The translations under genes and the position numbers were made by a program. From Phymatolithon calcareum (Eukaryota > Rhodophyta > Florideophyceae > Hapalidiales), in the NCBI GenBank assembly GCA_977006965.1, contig OZ345371.1, positions 2,170,001 through 2,234,000 on the forward strand: 64,000 bases of DNA, read 5' to 3'. Positions 11,501 to 21,446 of the stretch are shown in pieces. The notes under the pieces are model-generated. The model saw only the letters and a list, made by a program, of their open reading frames with translations, was not told the DNA's origin and did no database searches. How positions within the stretch are numbered: position 1 is the stretch's first letter; the number at the start of each line of letters is the position of its first letter.

Positions 11501-12241
11501 TGCAGATACGTGGGGCACTAAACGAAGATATCACATCTATTCGGGGGTGCACGAGACTTTTGACTGGTCGTGAACCGAGTCTTCAGCTCCAAGGCAGGGT
11601 AACCGATACTCAAATATCAATGGTTCGACAAGCTTTAGGGCCGGATTGTAGTGTACCGGCTCTTCTACATGCCCAGTCCAAATCAGTTCTGTCACCAAGG
11701 GCTGGCAAGACAAATGCCCTTTGCTGGAGCTTGAAGACAAATATAGACATTGTTAGATCCTCATCTGGGGCGTCTACATCTACAAATCCAGAGCCTTTCG
11801 TGCTCTTCGAAGGGCATGTGGAAGGATAGATTACGAAATTTCCTTCGGAGATTGTGTCCAGTCAACATTGATCAATGGCACACATGACCTCGTCCTCAAT
11901 GTTGGTTATATTGTTCAAGTCCAGTGCTTCACTGTCGACAAAATCTCCTCTCATTTTCTTATGGTTGCCCAATGCAACTTGTGCACCTATCCTCCAGACA
12001 TCATGTTCCCAGACGTCTAGAGGCTTCATTTGAAAAACGAAGATTAGGACAACATCTCTCTGTCTTGTTGCTAGATACAGAGGTGCGTCGAGTTGCCTGT
12101 TTTCCGATATGTGTGAGCTCTCTTTGCTCGCCGTCTCAAAGGACATCGATTATAGAACATGCCTCAACTTGCAACCCGTGGACCGGCACTCCTTTCCACT
12201 TCATGAATAGAGAGGACGGGTACCCTCCGCGGACCTGTTAG
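8590..12241 (+). pseudogene. Broken Tnp2-like (CACTA) transposase, copy A
   Basis: This region aligns along its length with the 1,337-residue transposase of element B, but it is split over several frames. The N-terminal block (around NDWQVLWGLIVTNGG) matches at 8,790-8,930, and a middle block lies at 9,032-9,574. There a Trp codon of B (RRWFYG) is a TAG stop here at 9275-9277. The catalytic region at 10,107-10,620 has LLFWDRFEI, then INLPPKAR, then DLVGFIGDTPALN, then CCHLC. The C-terminal block around LVLEKTHKSLKRAIKQS is at 11,390-11,830. The end, near 12,240, matches the stop position of B. Premature stops and frameshifts make it non-functional. Tnp2-type proteins bind element ends and cut and join DNA with an RNase H-like DDE fold. 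Confidence 0.85.
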
Positions 12242-13644
12242 AATTTACAGAGGTTACCTCTGTACTCCTAGTCTATAAACATCACCATATCTACAACTTT
12301 CACACCAGAGGAGGTCCTCACAGGGTATTTATGGGTTTTGATTTCACTCCCCATATTGAACGCAAGTAGTGTCAGTAATAGACAAAGTCCTGAGGTGTCA
12401 GAGCTCAGAGTCCTCTGGACCCAAACTTTACAGTCAAGGACTCTAAGTTGTGCGTCCATTATTGTCAGATCTCTTTCTCGAATGGGTGTTTGACCCCCGG
12501 CTGAAAATATCTCCTATACCTCGCACACAGGGAAAATCCGCTTCTTCCGACTCACCCGTCTTCGAAATCACCCATCCAAGGAACTGAAACTTCTCAGCTC
12601 CTCTGCTACTTAGACCCTGACACAATACTCGGTGTCCCATCCACGAGCAAGAAGCCATTCATGCCATGTCGCAAAACGACTGTTTATTGGGACATGTAGA
12701 GGTCATCTCCCTCCCCAACGTGTAGATTCGCACGGAGGTCTGGCACCGTGGCCTCAACGCTCCTCCTCTTCCAGTTGTCACCGGCCCTGCTGCTCGGTCA
12801 TTCCAACGTCCACCCCCCACCGTCGGCCACGGACCTTGAGTCGTCCCAACCTCAGTCCCAGCACCCCAACACCGGTACCTCTGATCTCCATATGCCCCTG
12901 CAAGATATTGTCCCTGGACAGTCGTTGTGAGGTTGTTAAACGCGCAAGTTTGGCACACTGGCTGTGGTCGGGTTGTTCCGTGGCAAAACGCGAGGGCGGC
13001 GACATTTATAGAAAAATAATTGGATCAAGAATGACTCTGCAGTATGAGAAATGGCGCCGCTGTATTTCTTACAGTGTAAGCACATATAAGCAGTGTAAAG
13101 AAGCTGTAAGCAGCGGTTCCATAGTTTGCCCTTGGCCATCCTTCATGGTGTAAGTACGCATGGAAACTTACGTTACTGTAATGACTGTAATGCTATTTGT
13201 AAGGGCTTGCTGTAAATTCACGTCGTAATGACAATTTGAAGGGAGCTAGCCTTATAGGAAATGGAGGGTATGATACTGGTGTTGTACGCCACAGTCGTTG
13301 CCACAAGACACGCCGATTCGGCCACAAGCAAGTGGTTCTGGATCAATTCCTTCCAAATACATTGGCACGTCAAAATGATTCATCGGTCCATCTGCAGAAA
13401 CTCAACTTTGTTAATAGTTCGTGCAGCCTTCTGGTTAGCGTGTTCCCAATGTTTCTATTTCGTATCGTCTTCATTTATTTACATTCTTCCCCGTCTTGTC
13501 AAGATAAAATATTGCAGCTATTCCAGATTGATATAAATAGTCTTCTTCATTCCCAATCGAAAGGTAGACAATAATGCAAGCGTTGGTCGGGCATTAGAAT
13601 TAGGACGTTCGTTAAGGAAAATGACAAGTGAAATTGTGACGTAG
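12242..13644. other. Element A interior without supported gene
   Basis: A GC-richer block (about 12,640-13,010) has overlapping open frames on both strands, none with a recognisable domain. From 13,070 to 13,230 the sequence is rich in TGTAAG and TACTGTAATG-like words. No gene is supported. Confidence 0.35.
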
Positions 13645-13689
13645 ATATGTCTCCTACAAGCATACTTAAGTATGCGTAAGGAGACATAT
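13645..13689. repeat. 45-nt imperfect palindrome
   Basis: ATATGTCTCCT at 13645 is mirrored by AGGAGACATAT ending at 13689. The inner GCATACTTAAGTATGC is itself a perfect 16-bp palindrome, with a small asymmetry between the outer and inner arms. Confidence 0.8.
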
Positions 13690-14063
13690 TTTTTACACTG
13701 TCCAATCTATCCGTTGACAAATTTCATAACTACGCCCACGACACCATGCTACTTGTGACTAACTGCCATCGCTTTAGGAATGGGATATCGTGCAATTTTG
13801 GAATAGCAGAGGGGTCACGTGTTGTACCTTGTGAAAAGAAGCGCCAATTCTCTCCAATCAAAATTTTCCTACCCTTGCAGTCGTGACGCACAGGGAAACA
13901 ACTAAGGCGTTCAAACGGATGCGACTTGACAGGCACTGGAATGAGCACCTAAGCTATCTGTAATAACTGGGAGCGTCTTAAGGGAAAAGGTTGGCTTAAC
14001 CTTGGAAGCGGAAATATGGAAACGATGACACGTGTCCACTTACACGCATCGGTGTGCAACTTC

Positions 14064-14118
14064 TTTTCAAGTACTATTTGTCGAATTTTGTCAAAATCCG
14101 ACAAATAGTACTTCAAAA
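14064..14118. repeat. 55-nt palindrome, 27-nt arms, two mismatches
   Basis: The arms are centred on 14091 with a one-base spacer, with CAAGTACTATTTGTCG mirrored on the right side. Non-coding AT-rich surroundings. Confidence 0.85.
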
Positions 14119-14519
14119 TCATTTTGAGACTCCAGTGACACGTGTGATACATATTACCATTGACTCCACTGAGTTACTGCTGGCGATGCTATCAGCGCAA
14201 TCTAATAATACATATCTGTAGCTGTCTTTCAGACTGGCCCCTTGAAGTCCTTCCTGTTTCAAAGCTTTGAATAAATTTTACTCTTTTCGCTCATTGTGGT
14301 GTTCCTCTAACATGAATTATATCAGCGGACCGGACCCTGTATTTTCGGATACTGGACTCTGAAATTAGAGTCGAAACGAAGAAACCACGGCGCTCTGCTC
14401 CCCAAGTGACTATTGGAATGGCAACAATGAACGGCAGCACAGTTAGCGAGTTAGCGCTTCCATCGAAGCGCGCATCTAACAGCCGTTGACGTTGCCGCAC
14501 GTTGTGTCATACTATCATA

Positions 14520-14819
14520 TTTGATGATTCAGTCGATTGTCCAGTTGACGTCCAGTCTTCAGAACAGTCATTGGTTACTTCTCAGCGCAGTTGATTGGCA
14601 GTCGTCTTCACAACTGCTTATACAGTCATTTTTCACAGCTGCCAGTCTTCTGGACGACTGCCCGGACAATGTCCAGTCAACTGGAACTTGTAACTCGACT
14701 GTTAATTATGAGTTTAACAGGACTGCCAGTCTCTTGGTAGATGACTAAAGCTACCATCTACTACGACTGCATTCGACTGGATTTGGGAGTCTTGGGCAGC
14801 CCCAGTCGTCTCACCTGTG
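14520..14819. repeat. Right subterminal array of CAGTC/GACTG motifs
   Basis: Around twenty copies of CAGTC, CAGTTG, GACTG and close variants in 300 bp, ending in CAGTCGTCTCACCTGTG. The array is comparable to the one at 400-660 and is the best evidence for the right end of element A. Confidence 0.6.
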
Positions 14820-15270
14820 ACAAGTACGTATTGCGTATTGCTCCTTCTCTTACAAAAGTTCGCAATTACTGGTGGAAGCCTTGCATATGATAGGCCACTC
14901 AAGGAAAGAAAAATGACATAATATAATCAGGAGAATGTTAGGAGGGAGACAAATGCAGGAGTGGTGTCATACCGAATTTTAATGATAATCCTATGTGGCG
15001 TCCGTATGAAGCACAGCAGGTAGGGCGAAAATATATCATAAACGTAGCCGGTTGATAGAAAAATTCTAGCTTACAGCTCGCGTAAATTATGGACCGTAAT
15101 GCAGCGAAGCCTCTCGTTGCAGGATCCTATTCTGGAGAGAAATAAGAGAGAAGTAGGTTTCCGAGCTCTGCCTGTGCACTGTGCTCAAAACGTGCACGGC
15201 TCGCGTCCGTGGCTTTCGTGATTTTCAAAAGTTGCCCGCGAAAATTCGAGATGTAGCAGTTGTGCGCTGG
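14820..15270. other. No recognisable feature
   Basis: Non-coding sequence between element A and the GTGTCACTAA element; nothing seen on either strand. Confidence 0.4.
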
Positions 15271-16480
15271 GCGGATTTAACCATATTTAATGGACGCATA
15301 TTTTCAGTGTCACTAATTTTCACGTCTGTGTCACTAATCCCTAAAAAGGCATTTCAGTGTCACTATTTTGAAAAATGACACGTCCGTGTCACTAATCTGA
15401 AAAACAGAGCGCTGGTGTCACTTATTTCCAAAAATGGCATCTCAGTGTCACTAATCTTCCAAACGGTTCGACAGTGTCACTAAAAATTACGGAAGAAGCA
15501 AGAAATGTACAGTTTTTGGAAAATAGTATTTGAAAAGTCTATTCATCTGGTCAAAATTTGGCAAGGAGTAATACTCCTTGTCGAGTCAACTTTTCGCAAG
15601 CTCCAGATGTTGTGCACAACGTTTTCAGAGTGTATTGTATATGATGCTCATCCGGTGGTACTGTTTAGATTTGTAAAGATCTAATCAGGACAAGGTCGAA
15701 CTGGCTCACTACGTGAATAAACCGAGCCAAAAAGAATGTTTCAAACTTTTGCAGTAGAGTTCTATAGTCAATACCAAAACTCTCGCAAAACTGCAGGCAT
15801 GACTAATGGCTCTAGAGATATTAATCATGCCTGCAGAATTGACCTTTCAGCTGAACGTTTAATAATGTAATATGGAGCAGAACATTCACGAGCAAAACTT
15901 GAGCTCCAGCTTAATTAAGTTGTTATAAGATGGTGAACAGTACCATGATACTGTTCGCCACTGCAGTGGTTAACGTACACATCGACCAGCTTAACTGCGA
16001 CAGCAGTCGCGAAAAATTCCTTGCTTGGCAATAGCTTCCCGGTTTCTCGGGTGTTCCATTCTTTTATATTGGAGCAAGGAGTGCCTTCTGCAAGTGGCAT
16101 GAACTATAGTTGCACCAACAGTAGGCTCTCTATACGGCCGTAATCACGTCTACATTCAGAGATGTATTCACTTTTCAGCATTCGATATGTGTACTAGACA
16201 GAAAATCTATTCACGTGATCGGCATTGATATTTCGAAAAGCTTTCCGAAACTCTTGCCGAAGACCATAAGTGTGCCTTAATGAGTTGCTTTTAGTGACAC
16301 AGAAGAGCCATTTTTAGGATTAGTGACACTGAGCAATCGTTTCTCTGATTAGTGACACTGAAGTGCTGTTTTTCAGATTAGTGACACTGACGTGCTGTTT
16401 TTCAATTTAGTGACACAGACGTGAAAATTAGTGACAGGGAAAATATTTAGCCGTATTTTAATTAATGACACGGAAGACTT
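15271..16480. mobile_element. Foldback-type element with GTGTCACTAA arrays in both ends
   Basis: Seven copies of GTGTCACTAAT or close variants, spaced about 20-35 bp apart, fill 15,305-15,485. Seven copies in the opposite orientation (ATTAGTGACAC) fill 16,287-16,470. The outermost parts also match as inverted repeats: the left end has TTTTCAGTGTCACTAATTTT, and the right end complement has TTTTCCCTGTCACTAATTTT with a shared CACGTCTGTGTCACTAA. The 0.8 kb interior has no gene but includes a 46-nt hairpin. Long inverted ends built from short repeated units are typical of foldback or MULE-like non-autonomous transposons; the superfamily is not determined. Confidence 0.7.
15791..15836. repeat. Hairpin, 17-bp arms with one mismatch
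   Basis: CTGCAGGCATGACTAAT pairs with ATTAATCATGCCTGCAG across a 12-nt loop. It sits in the interior of the GTGTCACTAA element. Confidence 0.8.
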
Positions 16481-17483
16481 GAAGGTGTGGCTCGCGTCTT
16501 TTGTCCTGTTCAACAGCGATGGACGCCAGCGGAACGTTCTCGGAGGCGAGTAGCTCGTCTGACGAGCCCGCGCTTCAATCAGCCGTGAGTTCCGGGCTGG
16601 AACAAGGGGCTCGGTCCCGCGCTCATCCGTCGGTGGTCCTCACTTCAGAGAAGTGCTCGCATAATATATTTCTGCGAAATATAACCTATCATTTGCGGCC
16701 ACGTTGCCGCAATTTATTCAGCTAATCACGAAAGCGCCTGCACGAGCGCCTTAGAATCCGACATGGCACCGCAGCGTTTACTGCACTCGAGCTGTACTAT
16801 CACTAGGATGCTTACAGCTCTACATGTCCTGGCACAATTCCATGGACCGTTGTTGAACGACGGCTCTGTCAGAGCGCTGCGAGAATCGAGCTTCATCAAT
16901 TAATTTTTGATACAAAGATTTCCTAATAATTAAGCTGACATAACGAAGGCCACATTTTTAATAAAAATTTTGAAACATCAATTTTCTGCTTTTGTCCCCC
17001 TCCGAACATTCCCCTGATATAATAGCCCACGTGCATGGAGCATGCGATTTTTCGAATATAAGGAAAATGTACGTTTTTGATTTCAACATTGTGCTTTTTT
17101 GAATTTTTTTGTCGTTGTTTAAAATCCTGCTGGAGTGTCGAGCATCATAAAAAATTCAACTACGATTACGAAGTTACATGCGACATATCGCCTTCCTTTC
17201 CATAAAATGTCTTTAGTTCTATAGAGCAATAAAGGAGTCTTCTGAAGGCGAAGAGTATCTATATAGAAGGCAGGCAGCCCTCTTCGATTATCAACAAGAA
17301 AAAATGGAAAACCGGCGTTATTCTGCAAGCTGTGAAGTTTTCTTTTGCTTGATATGCGATTAATCGGATATAAGGTCTGCACGTGGGATATTATTTTGAA
17401 TGTCGCGCCCCCTGTTATGTCGCTTTCCTAATGCGATCGCTTCTTTCTTTCCCGCCTTTTTTTCTTTCAAGTTTATTTAAAAG
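16481..17483. other. No supported gene; LTR-like start at 17,403
   Basis: AT-rich sequence with no convincing open frame. At 17,403 the sequence TGTCGCGCCCCCTGTTATG resembles the TGTAGCGCCCGCTGTTATG start of the LTRs at 19-21 kb, so a fragment of the same LTR family may begin here. Confidence 0.35.
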
Positions 17484-19313
17484 CCCCACAGACTTCCGAA
17501 GATATGGGCAAGGCTTCCTCTGATGCTACCTACCTTTGTGTAGCTCACGAATCGTCCACCACTACGGCGGACGGGAAAATTCAGGACTCAAAGTAGTCCT
17601 ATCTCAGTCCTCTACGGGATTGTTAGTGCTTGGACTCGACCACTGTTTACCTTGCATTCTGCGGATTAATACAGGCCTTCTTCGTTCTCCATGCGTTCTA
17701 TGAGTGTCTTGCTAAATAGTAAGAGCTCATCTAGCGCCTTTTCTGTTTCCAGTCGTTTTTCTCCTTCGAGTTCGTATCCTGCTAGCGTGCGTTCAGGGGT
17801 CTCCATATGCTCTCTGGTTTTGGTGCCGAATCTTCAGTCATACTTGTTGTTGACACCTGTGAGAATCTGCCACAGGCATACTGCAGCGCGAGTTGTCTGT
17901 GCTTCACCTTTGGGAACTTGAGGATTGCTGGCAATTCTCTTGTCTTGTCGTATGGTATCTTTCTTTTCCGCTTCGATTCTAGGCGGACTCCTTCCATTTC
18001 CAGAAATCTCGATCGAAGTGTTTGGGAAGAATGGTTTGTCTGGATATGCTTTCCAGCTTCACCGAATGGCTCTCTAGTCTCCATCGCGGCGATATCTTTC
18101 CTCGTGTACTGCCATTCATGGTTGTTTCTTCTTTCGGGCACTTCATTTGAATACATACGTTCTTTCGCCTTGTTCCTTCTCAGCATTTTGAGGCCAAGAT
18201 TTCTCGTCGATGTGCGGCCGCCTGGATGCGGCACAGGAGAAGGAGCCTATCCGTCCTTCCTCGGGCCAGTGGCCCGAAAACTTGATTGAAGAATGTTGCT
18301 TCTACTTCCTTAACGGCACTTTGTACGTCTTCTGTCCAGGGCTTTAAGTGCATTGCGTACTCCCAGCGTCGCTGTACTAGTGCCTTGTATATCTGAATAC
18401 ACTTCTTTATACTCAGCCCTTTCTTGAACACTCCCAGTGTACGCAACTCATACACGGCCGTCCTTGCTTTCCTAAGTCGTTTCATCATTAACGTATCTGT
18501 GACTCCTCCGGGGTCTAGGGATACTCCAAGGTACGTGACCTCCGGAACTTGTGCTAGTACCTTGTTCGCTAGCTTGAATGTCTTGCCCAATGTTTCCTCT
18601 GATTCCAAGACTTCGCTTTTCCCTTGCTTAGTGTTCCAAGTCATCTCTCGCTCTTGTGCCCATTGGGTAGCTATATCCAATAGTCCTTGCAGTGCAGCGG
18701 GTGATTTCGCAGAGAGAATAACATCGTCTGCGAAGAGGATAGCCGATACTTCAGCCCAGGTTTATGATGCCCGGCTCATTCGCTCTGCTCATTCATCCAT
18801 GAAGATGTTTTATAGGCTTGGACTGAGAGGGGACCCTTGTAGGACCCCCCTGTCCACTAGAAACCAGTTCTTGTTCGCATCACCAATTGTTGCTATCCAG
18901 GATGATGTCAAGAACGCCTCGGCCATTGCACAGATCTCCTTGGGCAGTACTTGTCTCATTCTGTTCACCAAGTGTACTCTCCGTACTGTGTCGTAGGCAG
19001 CCTTAAGGTCCAATACTGCTACACATCTCTGATCCTCTTTTAATATCTCAGTAGCTCTTAGGATGGCCAGTTCAGTGCACTTTCCCTTTTGGAACCCAAG
19101 CTGATACCAGTGGTTTGAGTATACTGTGCGCAGCTTCATATCAATAGCTGTCTCAATAATTTTCCTTGCGTGGCTCAGCAAGGAAATCGGTCGGTAGTTC
19201 AAACACTCGTATGTTCGCATGTCATTCCCTTCGACCACGCGGAATTGGAGTTCTTCCCACCCTTCTTGTTCGCAACCTTCGCCGTGCAAGCCGTTGCAGA
19301 GACTATCGTGCAC
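17484..19313 (-). mobile_element. Non-LTR retrotransposon, family 2, broken copy
   Basis: The 3' end lies at the left: 17,484-17,718 is almost the same as the truncated tail at 63,720-63,959. Reverse-transcriptase coding sequence on the minus strand follows up to 19,313, where it meets LTR sequence. The copy is 5'-truncated and frameshifted. Confidence 0.8.
17782..19313 (-). pseudogene. Reverse transcriptase of non-LTR element, family 2
   Basis: Reading from 19,313 downward the classic RT blocks appear: NYRPISLL, GFQKGKCTELAIL, AVLDLKAAYDTV (motif A), GVLQGSPLSPSL (motif B). After a frame change LFADDV (motif C) appears near 18,740, then LGVSLDPGGV and the thumb region. The segment 18,234-17,782 encodes the C-terminal domain (KRKIPYDKTRELPAILKFPK) shared with the copy at 23.6-25.5 kb. 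Stops and at least two frame shifts near 18,190-18,240 and 18,680-18,800 interrupt it. The enzyme would have nicked target DNA and copied its own RNA. Neither an upstream endonuclease domain nor an ORF1 is present. Confidence 0.85.
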
Positions 19314-19338
19314 AAATTCTCCTTTTCCTCTTTTTCGT

Positions 19339-19584
19339 TGTAGCGCCCGCTGTTATGTCTTTTTCCTCTCGCGACTGTACGCCGCACAACTTGGATCGCG
19401 ATAGTCATGCTGCTCGTGGTAGGTGATCTGTTGGGCCATAGACACACGCGAGACACGTGCAAGTATGGCCCAACAGATCACCTACGACGAGCAGCATGAC
19501 TATCGCGATCCAAGTTGTGCAGCGTACAGTCGCGAGAGGAAAAAGAGACCGCCTTGGGACAGCGACATAACAGCGGGCGCTACA
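19339..19584. repeat. Two LTR starts head to head (246-bp foldback)
   Basis: 19339-19440 and the complement of 19466-19584 are nearly identical, both starting TGTAGCGCCCGCTGTTATG. The left arm lacks 18 bp present in the right arm. A 25-bp spacer separates them. The right arm plus the spacer recurs at 20,566-20,716 as the start of a complete LTR. Confidence 0.85.
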
Positions 19585-19639
19585 CAACCCCCCACAGCGA
19601 CGAACGCCACGAAAATAAAATCACCACCAGACCTTTCCT

Positions 19640-19655
19640 GGGACTTGGCACCAAA
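19640..19655 (-). promoter_or_regulatory. Primer-binding site of LTR retrotransposon
   Basis: Directly after the LTR end (TACA on the minus strand) comes TTTGGTGCCAAGTCCC. A TGG(T/C)GCC-type primer-binding site immediately downstream of the 5' LTR is usual in Ty3/gypsy-like elements, where the 3' end of a host tRNA primes reverse transcription. Confidence 0.6.
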
Positions 19656-20716
19656 TGTAGCGCCAGGCTCCAAAGAACCCGACGCCACATGGGAGAGAAG
19701 AGAGAGAAGAAAAGAGCGGGAGAGACAAGACAAAAGAGGAGGAAAGAAAGACAAGCAATCAAAACCCCCAGACCAGCGGACAAAATAGGCGTCCACCATC
19801 GTAGTACTCCATGGCTTTGCGGGAACGCAAGCGGTCGTGAACGTAGAACACGAGCGCAAGGCTACGCCGAACAGGGCTTCAGAAGCTTGACGAGGTATAT
19901 GAGGGTGAATAGAGATAGACGCGACATGAACCAGGGCGAAGTCGGTAATGCAGGTCACGGAGGACACTCCACAGCTTTGCGGGAACACAAGCGGTCGCAT
20001 GGATGAGATACGAGGGCGAGGCTACGCCGAACAGGGCCTCGGAAGCTCGACGTGAGGAGCACTTAGGTCCAGATGATAAGCGCAACTTGCAACACAAAAC
20101 GGGCAAGATTGCCAGACGGTAACTCCAGCGATCGTGTGGACGAACGCGAGCGCGGGCCTTCGAGGAAGCGAAGAAGAATAAGCGTGGAGACTAGTGGAAC
20201 GGACGTCCACTGCGCCGCTTACGATATGACGAAAGGCAAACGAGAAAGGAAGCAGAAAACGACGCAGTCTTTAGGCGGCGACCATGGCTTGGCCGTCGAC
20301 TTTCGCACGGACGCACGAAAAAGGGAAAGGGAAACTTGAACGCGGTTGTGGACGCACCGGCTTACGCGCCGAAACGGTTGCGGTCAGGAAAGGGTGGGAA
20401 GAACTCCGACTCCGCGTGGTCGAAGGGACTGTCAGGCGAACATTGCGCGTGCTTGATCCAAGCGATCGAGCCAGAATCCGAAGAACTCCCCACCTTCCTT
20501 CCTTTACTCAGAGGAAGGAACTAACTAGCTTATATACTACAACCTACGCAAAAGACAGCGATGCAGCGCATAGACACACGCGAGACACGTGCAAGTATGG
20601 CCCAGCAGATCACCTACGACGAGCAGCATGACTATCGCGATCCAAGTTGTGCGGCGTACAGTCGCGAGAGGAAAAAGAGACCGCCTTGGGACAGCGACAT
20701 AACAGCGGGCGCTACA
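19656..20716 (-). mobile_element. LTR of a Ty3/gypsy-like retrotransposon (about 1.06 kb)
   Basis: On the minus strand the segment starts TGTAGCGCCCGCTG at 20716 and ends CCTGGCGCTACA at 19656. It is therefore bounded by TGTAGCGCC and GGCGCTACA, as LTRs usually are (TG...CA). The primer-binding site follows it. Inside is an approximate direct duplication of about 90 bp (19,802-19,903 and 19,968-20,054) containing GGCTACGCCGAACAGGGC. No gag or pol sequence of this element remains in the window. Confidence 0.7.
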
Positions 20717-21319
20717 TTCGTGCGCTTGCCCAAGGTCGACGGTCCAGCCAAGATCGCCATTTAAAGTACGACGTCGCTCTTGCTCATCTTTTCCCTTCTT
20801 TATGTTCCCCTCTTCATTCGTGCCGAAAGCGTCGTGTCGACGTCTGTGCGGATATCAACAAGTTTATTTCTCTCCTATCGCAAACGCTCGCGCTCGTGCT
20901 CGTTCCGCACGAGCGCTAGAGTTCCCGCAAATCTTCCGTGCTTATCCTCGTCACTGGAACGTTCGTGTTGGCGGCACTGCCGGCTTTCTTTTCCGTTCGA
21001 GACACGTCTACTTTTGATTCCCCGTGACCACATCGTCGATCTTCCTATGCCCCGCACATTTTAACCTCGAGTTCTTGTCAATCATCACGACCGCTTGAGC
21101 TCCCGCAAGGCCATGGAGTCTCCGACGGTGCTCCGCTTACTTTTTCTGGTGTCTTTTGGAGTTTGCCTATACGCTTACTCTGCCGGGTATTTATTGGGTG
21201 TTATGTTGCTTGTCTTTCGTTCCTTCTTTCTGTCTAGTCTCTCCCGCTATTTTCTTCTCTCTTCTCTCCTGGCCTATTGTCACCCATGTAGCGTCCGGTT
21301 CTTTTGAGCCTGGCGCTCC
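20717..21319 (+). mobile_element. Second, diverged LTR 3' part in opposite orientation
   Basis: The plus strand from about 20,860 to 21,319 resembles the complement of the LTR at 19,656-20,716. Shared words include CACGACCGCTTG, CCCGCAA and GCCATGGAGT near 21,090-21,118, and the purine/pyrimidine-rich tail up to GAGCCTGGCGCT. It is a much older or different subfamily copy, truncated at its 5' side where it meets the first LTR. Confidence 0.6.
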
Positions 21320-21446
21320 GTTGAGCAGAACGTTGAGAATCTAGATGTACAACTTTTTCTTTGAAATGGTCCACAATACTGCAGGCGCAAATAGTTTCGA
21401 TTAGCATATCAATATGCTTTCTTCTGGTGAAACTTACTCAGTTGAT

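Larger units (their letters stand above)
400..14819 (+). mobile_element. Element A: candidate degraded giant CACTA-like transposon
   Basis: The left end CACAGGTGTGACGACTG (400-416) and the inverted right end CAGTCGTCTCACCTGTG (14803-14819) match at 16 of 17 positions. Both are followed inward by about 260-300 bp packed with CAGTC, CAGTTG and GACTGG motifs. Such subterminal arrays are known transposase-binding regions in CACTA elements. A 2-bp AC flanks both ends, which is weak as a target duplication. Inside are a broken Tnp2-like transposase (+, 8,590-12,241), an accessory coiled-coil gene (-, 6,194-7,518) and a plus-strand gene (4,639-5,943). This order and orientation mirrors element B at 27-35 kb. 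At 14.4 kb it is long for the class and includes later insertions. The boundaries are an inference; the internal gene homology is clear. Confidence 0.5.

Noticed and set aside
12632-13153. 173-codon plus-strand frame and minus-strand counterparts
   Set aside because: GC-rich block with open frames in several phases; no domain, no splice context and no homologue in element B.
15305-15485. Regularly spaced direct repeats resembling a CRISPR array
   Set aside because: Units are only about 10 bp, spacing varies, the array is mirrored at the other end of an element, and the DNA is eukaryotic.
19423-20764. Several long Arg/Lys-rich open frames
   Set aside because: They lie inside LTR sequence of purine-rich composition, are repeated with the LTR and have no domain.
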